From positions 15,798,807 through 15,862,806 of the forward strand of contig OX459103.1 of assembly GCA_949775045.1 (NCBI GenBank): 64,000 bases of DNA, written 5' to 3'. This DNA is from Metridium senile. Its lineage: Eukaryota > Cnidaria > Anthozoa > Actiniaria > Metridiidae. The translations under genes and the position numbers were made by a program. Below the pieces are notes generated by a model. It had not been told where the DNA came from and searched no databases. It saw only the letters and a program-made list of their open reading frames with translations. Below are positions 55,348 through 64,000 of the stretch, one piece after another; the stretch's first letter is position 1, and each line of letters opens with the position of its first letter.

Positions 55348-58300
55348 CTAAAATGAAATTATGAAATATATTAAAATCGTTTTCTACCGAGAATAGTTAG
55401 CCAACCAGCCAGCCTACCAACTAACCAACGACTAAACCCGCGTTGCATTAGCTAGTAAATGTACCAACCTATCAACTAATCAGGTAGCCTACCAACTAAC
55501 CAACCACTAAACCCGCATTGAATTAGCTAGTAAATGTACCAATCTATCAACTAATCAGCCAGCCTACCAACTAACCAACAACTAAACCCACATTGAATTA
55601 GCTAGTAAATGTACTAACCTATCAACTAATATCAGCCAGCCTACCAACTAACCAACAACTAAACCCGCATTGAATTAGCTAGTAAATATACTAACCTATC
55701 AACTAATCAGCCAGCCAGCCTACCAACTAATCAACGACTAAACCCACATTGAATTAGCTAGTAAATGTACAAACCTATCAACTAATCAGCCAGCCAGCCA
55801 GCCAGCCAGCCTACCAACTAACCAACGACTAAAGGACTAAGCCTACAATGGCTGATTTTAATAAAATAAATCATCACTTAATTGACATCACTGAAAAGTG
55901 TGTGAGCAATTTTTAATATTTTACTTTAAAGTAAAGTAATATTAAAGTTAAAGTTGTGTTTGAAAAACGTAATGTGAAGTGAAATTTTAACCGAGCTTTC
56001 CGCGCATGTGCACTGTATCCGTAAAATTAGTTCAAAATAATCTTATAATTACCTTCTTCAAGTGTTCTTCTAGTGATATTGGTGGTGTAAGGACCATCTC
56101 CTACTGATGTATAGGCAAGTACTTTGAAGGTATATTCTGTGTGCATGGCAAGATTGTCCAGGACAGTACTAGTACCAGTATAGTTTTTCACTGATGTAGA
56201 GGAACAGTGACCAGTCTTGCAGTACAAGAGTTTGTATCCTTTTATAATACCATTTCGTTTATCAGAGGGAGGTAATTTCCACGCTACATTAAAACTGGTA
56301 GAACTGATGGCAGTTGCTGTAAAGTTCTGGGGTGCAGCATCCGGTTCTAAACAGATTAAAAATAATACGTCTTTTACAATAAAACTTATTTCATATAGTA
56401 CGCTCAGAACGCATAGAACGCTAAAAACGCAAACAATGCTATCCTCAAAGTCGTACAATCTCAAGTCGTATGGTCTACGTTCTTTCTCAGTCGCTGCTTC
56501 TCTACTTTGGAACTCTCTACCTCCTTCGATTACTGTCATTTCAAGTGTATCTTCGTTCAAGTCTAAACTCAAAACTCATTTATTTAAATTAGCTTTCTCA
56601 TTGTAATCATATCCATTTTTGTACTTTTGTATTTTTATTTTAAGCGCTTAGAACAGACTTGAATAAGCGCTATATAAGCTATATACATTATTATTATTAA
56701 CGCTTAGAACGCATATAGACACTAAGAACGCATAGAACGTATAGAACGCTAAGAACGCATAGAACTCTAAGAACGCATAGAACGTATAGAACGCATAGAA
56801 CGTATATAGAACGCTAAGAACGCATATAACTCTAAGAACGCATAGAACGTATAGAACGCATAGAACGTATATAGAACGCTAAGAACGCATAAAACGCTAA
56901 GAACACATAGAACACATAGAACGCATGGAATGCCAATAACGTATAGACATAAAACGGGTATATATATATATAAATCAGATTTGTTTAGTATTTTTAATAT
57001 TGTTTTCTAATATTGTTTACTTCTTTTAAAAAAGCGCGTTACTCGAAAATATTGTTTCGCTGTTTCAAGTTCGAGTTAAGCACATATGTCAAAATGGGTG
57101 TGGCGAGGGCGTAACTCGAAAAGCGCGTAACTCGAAGCGCGTAACTCGAGAAATACCCTATCTACATATCGAGTTGTCCATCTGTGTGTCTGTCTCTCTA
57201 TCTGTTTCTCTGTCTCTCTCTCTGTTAGTCTTCCAGCCTACGTACTTGTCGATTTGTACATCTCATTGTTTGCCTGTCTGTCTGTCTGTCTGTTTGTCAG
57301 CCTATCTGCCTACCAGCCTGCCTGCCTGTCAGACTTACTGGTTGTCTGTCTGTCTATCTGTCCTTCTGTTCGTAAGAGTTCTGTCTGTCTGCTGTCTATG
57401 TTATATCCTTCTTACCGTCTTCAAGCGTCTGGCACACTTTATGTACAAAAGTACTTTTATTGCCCATTCCCTTGTCTGTATATGCCGTGATCGTTAGACT
57501 AAAATTTGTGAATTTGGCCAAGTCAGGTATTTCTGTTTTACTTGCAAGAGCTCGTTGTACATCTACGTATTTCATATTGGATTCAGGATCGCCTTGTTTC
57601 AGATAAGTGACATTGTAACCTAGAATAAGATTGTTCTGAAATTCTTTAGGCACCTCTCCCCAAGTAACAAGACAAGATGTAGAGGTTTTTCCAACTGCGT
57701 TAACATTGGTTGGTGGAGCAGCAGGCACTGGAACCAAAAACAAATCGTAAGTACTTATTGACTGAGTGGGAGGGCCGTACGGGAAAAAAATTGGCTCGCG
57801 GTCATGACGTATGGACCGAGCGCAGTGATCCTGCGAGTAAGATCATGTTGTGCTATGTTCGCAAAGAGTCTCCCGGTACAACAGTCAGGTCTCTGAGGCA
57901 TTCACTAACAACACTCATGATTGTAAACTGCATGGTTGAGCAGTCCGATAAGTCCTCCATATACACATTAGTAGATTGTAAAGCGCTATGAGCTATTCGA
58001 GAGATATAGCGCTATATAAATTGAGGCATTTTTTTAAGAAGTAAGTAACATACCCAATCCTTTTGTGTAGCAGTAGACAGGAGGACTGAATGGCCCAGAA
58101 CCATGTATGTTCGAGGCTGCAACTTTAACTTTGTATCCACTGTAATACTCAAGGTCTGTAAGGATTCTTGACGTGTTGCCAACACCTAGTTTAACGTGAA
58201 ATGTTGTGTTGCTGCCAACTTTAGTGTAGGCGATCCGAAATGATGTCACATTAATGTCAGTGTTAGTTACATTATCCCATGATACTTTGCAGGTACTGGT

Positions 58301-59951
58301 GTCGTCATGGGGTGGTGTTGCATTGTGGGATACCACGTTATTTGGATAGACTGTAGGAACTGCAAATAATATGTCATTTTGTGTTAACAGAGTTGGAAAT
58401 GGTGATAATAATAGTAGATGATGACAATGATAAAGACAAATAAACAGTGATGATGATACTGATGATAATGAAGACAATGATGATGTTGTTGATGATGATG
58501 ATTATGATGTTGATGATAGTGATGATAATGATTATGATCGTGATTATACTGACGAAGATGATAATGATGATGTTTTTGATGAAGAGTGATAGAAGTGATG
58601 ATAACGATTTTGATCGTGATTATACTGATGATGATGATAATGATGATGATGATTATTATTATTATTATTACGATGGCGATTATCATATAGCTCTGTGATT
58701 TTGAACATTTGATCTTTGTCAAGCAAAAACCCGCTATTAAATAGAATTAAAATTCAACATCCAGAGAAGCCTGTCACTTGCAGCATAATATGATTATATA
58801 TATACTCAGACGATAACCGGTGGTAGAAATATGGCAAAACATATATATCATTCAAAGAGTTTTCGAGGCTCTACAGTCCGCTCGATTTTGAATGAGAGTC
58901 TTACATGAGAATGACCGAGAGAATACAGCGATAGCGATTAGAAATATTGCAAAGTACGTATGTTTTTTCTTTACGCATAGCTATGTATCACACAACAAAA
59001 TATTTATATAAAAGCTCGGTGTTTTTAAATCCACCACTACAATTTTGTGAGGGACTGTTTAATTGCAAATACAGCCCATATTGTAACTTGACATGAGAAT
59101 AGTCGCACAATCTCTCTTGTAAAAGTGATCAAACCGTTCGCTTTCAACTCAGAAAGTACTTTTACTTTTTGCACTGAAAAAAAAAGATCAAAATCATTTG
59201 AAAGGGTCAATAAATGATTAAATTAGCTGTAGCCACAGCTACGTTTTTTTTGCTTTTCTGCAATTATTTCGAGAAAAGATAAAAATAGGAAAGATTTTTC
59301 ATTCTAATTTCTGCCTGTTTGCATTGGCCTTTATACAGGACGTCTAGCATGAAATTTTACCTGACTAAATGTTAACATGTGTTTTCCAATGTATATTATG
59401 TTGATGAAAAAGATAATAACAATAACTACAGTTACAACAACGGACTAAACAATAACACTAATAATAATATTACCTGGGCCAAGAGTAGATCCTTTGACAG
59501 CATCTGCGCTTTTCCCATTAGCAATCGTCTTTGCGGTAACATTAAAGCTGTACTCTGTTAAACTTCTGAGCCCACAGATGTCTTTCGAGTATGATTGTTG
59601 CTCGGTTGTATTGAATTCAACTTGCGACGAAACCACAGAGGATGTTTTGGATGGAATATAATCGATTAGGAATCCTCTGATCTTACCTCCAATGGGAGTT
59701 TCAGGGTTTTTCCATTCTAGTCTTATACACGTCGAGTTCATACCGGTTGCGTTAACTTTAGTGGGTGGGCCAGGTGCTAGTAGATACAAAAAACGTTTAT
59801 TAGGAGTGATTGATCTAAGCTCTCACTGGTGTAAGCGATGTAGATATGTTGAGATATTTTCGTTCTTTAGTCATTTTCTTAACTCTGAAGATGGTTAACG
59901 CTCATGTTTGTCAAACAACGAGAAATACTCGTTACTCGAGTAAATTGATGT

Positions 59952-59992
<41 letters not shown>

Positions 59993-62900
59993 GGGGGGGG
60001 ATGGGATTGGTGAACACCAACATTCATGGGGAAGGGGGTAAATATAAAATAGTCACTACGAGATACTAGCATTGTGCCAAATACTTTTGTCAAAGATTGT
60101 AGGTAATCATCACTTACTTGTTTCTTTGGTTGTGACATTTATTGTTAATGACTTGTAGGCACCGCCAAGAAAGTACTGTTTAATTGTAACGTCATAGACT
60201 GTATAGGGATTTAGATTGTCGAACTTTGATGTCAAATCATATCTCTCATTGCTAATGTAAACTACAGATGGAGGGGACGTCCTTGAAGAACATGAGACGT
60301 TATAATACTGGAACATTGAAAAGGGTTGGTCGTCATGGATTTCCCACTTAACCTCTATCTCATCTGTTTTGTTACTATGACCTACCATCACGATATCAGG
60401 TTTGGGAACTGGAACAGATAGAATGGTATACGCTGTCAAAGGTGCAGTGAGGGTTGGAGCCATTGGGAGGGGTGGAGGAGGGCAGCGAGGTGGAGAGGCA
60501 GTGGGGGTGGGAGTGGCGTGAATCGGTGTATAGGGGTGGATAAAAATATTGGGTATGCTCATCGTGTCTTTTAGCAGTAAAGATCAGCGATTTGGTATTG
60601 TTTACGATATATCAATTGAAATTGAAACTTTCATCGCTTTTCCCGCTTTTTGTCTTTAAGGTAGTACCGGATACTTGGATTTCTCACATGAATTTTTTCA
60701 TAAATCCTGTCATTTATAGATTATTGTTAGGCAAGTCAAAAAACGTGAAAACATATTGGGGTCATCGTATTGTTTATAGAGTTATAAGATATAGTAAAAG
60801 TAGGTACTTGCAATAATTTGCGGTGATTTGCTCAAAAGAACCTATTCAAAGCAGTCAAAAGAATGCGAACGTATTCTGCTTGGAAAAGCATAAGATTATA
60901 TTAAACGAGAGAGCTAAGGGTTATCTAACATTTCCTGTCATAAAAATCATTGAATCATTTCCAAATATGGGTATAAATAAACCATAGAAGCACAATTCCA
61001 CGCCAATTACGCACCCTATGTGTTTAGAGTTGTAGCATTTGTAAAATTTCAGAAAATCCAATCAATGAATATTTTATGTTTTTATTCTAAATCGTAAGAA
61101 TAGTAAATGCAGTCTTGAGTAAAAAGAAAAAAATTGGGGGTCACCGTACTAATAGGCGAGTTATAAGCGACCACATCCATTTTTTTGTCAAAAAAACACG
61201 GTAACGGTCTACGCGGGACTGGGTTCTATCTAGTACTTTAAACATCTTGAAACTTGTCAAATTATCCTTCCTTGTCATCTCCAGAAACCCTAAAACCTAT
61301 TTTGTATTAGTTTTTTTATCTATTACTTTTTACAAAGTTTGTAAATTTGTTGAGACAAAACAGCGACCATGTCAAGTAGTTAAAATCTGAGCATGTTTCG
61401 AAAAATGTCCCATTTTACCTCCAACGTTTCATGAAATTACATAATACTCTCTTAAGTTATGGATGAGGATTCATTTTAAGATATTATTTAGATATTTTTT
61501 CAAAAAAACGCAAATAAATGATGAAAAACGAGATGCGCGAATAAAACAGCGACCATGTCAGGTAGTTAAAATCTGAGCATGTTTCGAAAAATGTCCCATT
61601 TTACCTCCAACGTTTCATGAAATTACATAATACTCTCTTAAGTTATGGATGAGGATTCAAATTAAGATATTATTTACATATTTTTTCAAAAAAACGCAAA
61701 TAAATGATGGAAAACGAGATGCGCCAAATGGATGCGCAGTAGCAAGAGTCCGGAACTACCTTAATTTTATGTTTGCGAAGAACCTCTATGACCAACAATC
61801 ATGCCATTTGTAACGGTATCTTTTAGGGGTTTGAAAACTCCCGAAGTACGAGTTACTCCCCCGGCATCGTTTAAAGTAGTTGTACTGTAATATATCTATA
61901 ATGACCCAACTATTTTTTAGATTCCATTGTTTGGCTCTTGCCGAGAGACTTAGCACGAAGCAAGACACAGGGAACCCAAATAGACGATAACATTGGACAA
62001 GGCCCTTACCAACAGTCGTTGTGTACTGTAGCACAATACCACCCAAATCATCAAGGAATGGCTTTACTGCATTCCCATCCTCGTTTGTAACATACACGGT
62101 GACTGTACACTTGATCAGTTGATCAGGTCTAAAAATACAACAAGAAATTGTTTTTAATAATATATAACTGCAATATCTGAATGTAGCAGCTCAAGTCAAA
62201 AACCCCATTAGGCTATTCATCATTTATCCTCATAGGGACCTACCTGCAATAAATATAAACTGCAGAATCGTTTGTCACACCGCTGATCAACCTTTTAGCC
62301 TGAAGAATTACAAAACATTGTTATATAAATGAAAATAGAAGTATAGACTGCGTCGGTGTGTGATAAAATGAAATGTGTAACACCTTAAAATTGATACTTT
62401 TAATATTAACTTGTTTGCCTTTTTTTACTCTGACGGAGCTCTACGGTTTAAAACGTCAGTAAAGCTGAGTATCATTTATTTGGTGTTACAAATTTTATCT
62501 TATTACCTAACATTTTGTTATAGAGTTTATGTGGGTCAATGTTATTATTATTCGTAATAAACCTTTGCTGCGATGCTGTTTTTTGAAGACTCGTTGAGAA
62601 ATCCTACTTCCATAATGAGAGTGTAGCCTATATCTCCTAGAAAGAAGTGAACGTGGTTAATGGATAAATGAATGAAAAAAAAGATGGGGGGTGGATGGAT
62701 GAGCAGATAAATGGTTGAAAGAATAGTTGAATGAATTGATGAAAGAATGAATGAATAAATGAATGAATGAATAGATAAATGAATGAATGAATAGATAAAT
62801 GAATGAACGAATGAATGAATGAATGAATGAATAAAAAAATAAATGAATGAACGAATGAATGAATGAACGAATGAGCGAATGAACGAATGAACGAACGAAC

Positions 62901-63496
62901 GAACGAACGAACGAACGAACGAACTAATGTTGAATGGAATATCAGATTTATAATTTCAAGTTCTTACCTGTATAGAACTGATAAATCTTTTGAACTTCAT
63001 TGATATTCATTTCTCTACAAAACGATGCAACATCATCCATGGTAGCATTGGGAGTCGTTGACACATCGCCAAAATATGTTTGGTACCGGTGGGTTGTGTT
63101 ACATCCAAAACATGTATTATTATAGCCATCTTCAACAGCTTTGCCATTTCTAAACAAAACGCGTTTAAGAACAATACAATGAGATAAGATAGCAAAAACA
63201 GCAATTCAAATCATTTAATTTCCATTCAATTTGAGTGGTTTCGATTGAATTGAATTCGGTTCGATTCAACTCAATTCGTTTCCAACCAATTTGTTTGTAC
63301 CTGTATATGACCAAAGAGGGCCAGTTTTCCTTATCCATGCTGGCCACAAAATGTGACCAGATATTCCATGGGGCAGGAACAATAACAGAGAGCCTGAGAC
63401 CCTTAAGATTTACCGTCACAGCTATCTCGTCCAGGGTTGTGTTAGGCTGGGATACTTGCAGAAAATAATTGCCGCCTGGTGTATCCTCATCCACAC
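55235..63496 (-). CDS. Single-pass membrane protein with five FN3 domains (5' end outside window)
   Basis: Eleven exons, read by eye, join in frame to about 748 residues: an unrecognised N-terminal ectodomain (exons at 63301-63496, 62968-63149, 62563-62636, 62244-62299, 62010-62128), five fibronectin type III domains (60118-60408, 59474-59776, 58054-58359, 57416-57727, 56053-56346), then a transmembrane/tail exon (55235-55347). Every GT/AG junction preserves phase; all FN3 exons are 1-1 symmetric. Many N-x-S/T sites mark it as extracellular. The tail has only a few residues, so signalling would need a partner or it acts in adhesion. The first acceptor (63497) shows that upstream exons, including the signal peptide, lie beyond 64000. 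Family not identified; a cell-adhesion or recognition receptor is my inference. Confidence 0.85.
55398..55840. repeat. 74-79-bp minisatellite, six units
   Basis: Units contain 'attagctagtaaatgta', 'caacctatcaactaatcag' and 'ctaccaactaaccaac'. Spacings of the first phrase are 74, 75, 77 and 79 bp, lengthening with extra 'agcc' copies. It lies in the last intron of the FN3 gene. Confidence 0.9.
56053..56346 (-). CDS. FN3 domain 5 exon (membrane-proximal)
   Basis: 98 codons, phase 1-1. APQNFTATAISSTSFNVAWK, GIIKGYKLLY, TEYTFKVLAYTSVGDGP. The most canonical FN3 of the five. Confidence 0.9.
56437..56700 (+). mobile_element. LINE ORF2 C-terminus and tail, antisense in FN3 intron
   Basis: The plus frame reads SYNLKSYGLRSFSVAASLLW, NSLPPSITVIS, FKSKLKTHLFKLAF to a stop at 56606, the ending of CR1-like RT proteins. 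'aagcgctatataagc' and (ATT)n follow. Confidence 0.7.
56700..56945 (+). repeat. AGAACGCATAGAACGTAT minisatellite
   Basis: About 25 short units of agaacgcat/agaacgtat/aagaacgc. A few units also precede the LINE at 56400-56436, so the LINE seems to have inserted into the array. Confidence 0.85.
57174..57410 (+). repeat. (CTGT)n-rich tract
   Basis: Imperfect CTGT/CCTG repeats in the intron; long frames here are artefacts. It abuts the donor of FN3 exon 4. Confidence 0.8.
57416..57727 (-). CDS. FN3 domain 4 exon
   Basis: 104 codons, phase 1-1. VPAAPPTNVNAVGKTSTSC, LVTWGEVP and FSLTITAYTDKG. The F-strand aromatic is Phe rather than Tyr. Confidence 0.85.
57757..58040 (+). mobile_element. SINE/LINE-type repeat with GCGCTATATAAA end
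   Basis: 'gggccgtacgggaaaa', 'gcggtcatgacgtatggacc', 'gtaaagcgctatgagc' and 'agcgctatataaattg' are consistent with a CR1/L2-mobilised repeat. Confidence 0.4.
58054..58359 (-). CDS. FN3 domain 3 exon
   Basis: 102 codons, phase 1-1. KVSWDNV, YYSGYKVKVAASN and GSGPFSPPV are FN3 B, F and G strand features. Donor TTGG/GTATGT. Confidence 0.85.
58430..58690 (+). repeat. (GAT)n imperfect microsatellite
   Basis: GAT/AAT triplets with two similar 90-bp subunits ('gataatgattatgatcgtgattatact' type). Non-coding. Confidence 0.85.
58740..59440. other. Intron sequence without recognised feature
   Basis: AT-rich intron of the FN3 gene between domains 2 and 3. Confidence 0.5.
59474..59776 (-). CDS. FN3 domain 2 exon
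   Basis: 101 codons, phase 1-1. Starts APGPPTKVNATG; RLEWKNP and LTEYSFNVTA carry the FN3 Trp and Tyr. Confidence 0.85.
59954..60000 (+). repeat. (GT)n then G run
   Basis: About 18 GT units and a G run; Z-DNA-prone tract in an intron. Confidence 0.9.
60118..60408 (-). CDS. FN3 domain 1 exon
   Basis: 97 codons, phase 1-1. Acceptor CTATCTGTTCCAG, donor ACAA/GTAAGT. B-strand Trp in EVKWEIH, F-strand Tyr in YTVYDVTI. Confidence 0.8.
60660..61760. mobile_element. 1.1-kb element with TTAA duplication (piggyBac/Kolobok-like)
   Basis: The left end GGTAGTACCGGA and the right end TCCGGAACTACC are inverses with one mismatch. TTAA flanks both (60656-60659, 61761-61764). Inside are two tandem 186-bp copies (61357 and 61543, 'aaaacagcgaccatgtca'). 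No transposase frame. It sits in an FN3-gene intron. Confidence 0.7.
62010..62128 (-). CDS. FN3-receptor exon 5 in window
   Basis: Acceptor ATTTTTAG, donor GTTG/GTAAGG; phases 2 to 1. Encodes PDQLIKCTVTVYVTNEDG and LGGIVLQYTTTV, the end of the N-terminal region before the first FN3. Confidence 0.75.
62244..62299 (-). CDS. FN3-receptor exon 4 in window
   Basis: Acceptor AATTCTTCAG, donor GCAG/GTAGGT; phases 0 to 2. Encodes AKRLISGVTNDSAVYIYC. Confidence 0.7.
62563..62636 (-). CDS. FN3-receptor exon 3 in window
   Basis: Acceptor CTTTCTAG, donor AAAG/GTTTAT (weak beyond GT); phases 1 to 0. Encodes DIGYTLIMEVGFLNESSKN. Confidence 0.7.
62670..62930 (+). repeat. (GAAT)n/(GAAC)n tetranucleotide tract
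   Basis: GAAT units passing into a pure GAAC run at 62893-62922, in an intron of the FN3 gene. Confidence 0.9.
62968..63149 (-). CDS. FN3-receptor exon 2 in window
   Basis: Acceptor TTTTGTTTAG, donor ACAG/GTAAGA; phases 2 to 1. Encodes NGKAVEDGYNNTCFGCNTTH, a C-x-x-C pair, and ASFCREMNINEVQKIYQFY. Confidence 0.8.
63301..63496 (-). CDS. FN3-receptor exon 1 in window (ectodomain)
   Basis: Acceptor TTTATTAG, donor ACAG/GTACAA; phases 1 to 2. Encodes GVDEDTPGGNYFLQVSQPNT, LRLSVIVPAPWNIWSHF and WPSLVIYR. No domain recognised; beta-rich character. Confidence 0.8.
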
Positions 63497-64000
63497 CTAA
63501 TAAATATATCACCCGAGATAATCAGCATCTAGACCTTTTAACGGTTCTCGCCCAAAACCTCAGCCCCGATAGCGTTTAATATATTCTTTACAATTTGACT
63601 ACAGCTTGTGATTATTTAAGGAATGTACACATTATCAAATAATTAAAAACTTCAAAATTCCACGGGCTGTAGACAAATTCTAAAGAATATATTACACGCT
63701 ATCCAGCCTGGAGTTGTTTGATGATAAACGGTTAATGAGCAATTCTTGGGAATTACGTTGTTGGCGACAGTTGTGCTTATGTGAGTTATTTTTAATCATT
63801 TATCACTTGAATTATTAGCTGGAATATTATTGTTATAAGTCTTGTATTCAGTGGTACTGGAGGACCTGGAGGAGTAATAGTATTGAGTATGTTCGTCCAA
63901 ATATTTTGAACAATACATCTAAACGATACCGAAAGTTATAAATGGGTGCAGATAAAATCCTTTGTTACCCTAGTGCGTATTCTATGATCTCTTATGGTTT

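Noticed and set aside
57174..57497. 107-codon Ser/Cys/Leu frame
   Set aside because: A CTGT microsatellite read in frame, antisense to the FN3 exon.
63843..63890. Possible further FN3-type exon start (PPGPPVP-like reading on the minus strand)
   Set aside because: No FN3 domain follows and no donor/acceptor pair fits the phase.

Overview
The window looks like genomic DNA of a metazoan with an AT-rich, intron-containing, transposon-dense genome. Spliceosomal introns, metazoan-style extracellular FN3 exons, DIRS/Ngaro and CR1-like retroelements and many TIR MITEs support this. The repeat styles suggest an early-branching animal such as a cnidarian, but that is an impression and I cannot name the species. 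No bacterial-type gene, rRNA or CRISPR is visible.

Layout. (1) 1-29 kb is almost entirely nested transposons and their remnants: tRNA-like/hairpin composites at 0-0.55 and 22.3-24.1 kb, an L1-like ORF1 split by a 3.9-kb CAGG-ended element, MITEs of several types, LINE 3' ends, and a few weak gene candidates (two-exon secreted peptide at 10 kb, exon at 20.8-21.0 kb, broken secreted Cys protein at 25.1-25.6 kb). (2) 29.3-35.7 kb holds two large octamer (AGCGTACT-type) satellite arrays in opposite orientation, one split by a TIR element. (3) 36.7-41.4 kb is a structurally complete DIRS-type tyrosine-recombinase retrotransposon with 130-bp inverted terminal repeats, internal complementary region, 5'UTR intron, gag, RT/RNase H (one frameshift) and an intact-looking YR. 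(4) 42-54 kb is a mosaic: pentanucleotide satellite, remnants of a second, Ngaro-like YR element on the minus strand (gag, RT/RH, YR pieces, split direct repeats), a 4.1-kb element with ~1-kb inverted arms around a 1.3-kb ATG/ATT satellite, duplicated MITE blocks, and a TIR element with a RecQ-like helicase fragment. (5) 54.5-64 kb carries the one convincing host gene, on the minus strand: a single-pass membrane protein with an uncharacterised N-terminal ectodomain, five FN3 domains (one symmetric phase-1 exon each), a TM helix and a very short tail. Its 5' end lies beyond 64000; its introns contain LINE, satellite and TTAA-flanked transposon insertions.

Exon borders were read by eye from GT/AG signals, and all eleven FN3-gene exons are phase-compatible. 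Transposon boundaries come from visible inverted repeats and target-site duplications. Family names are recognition from memory, not database results.
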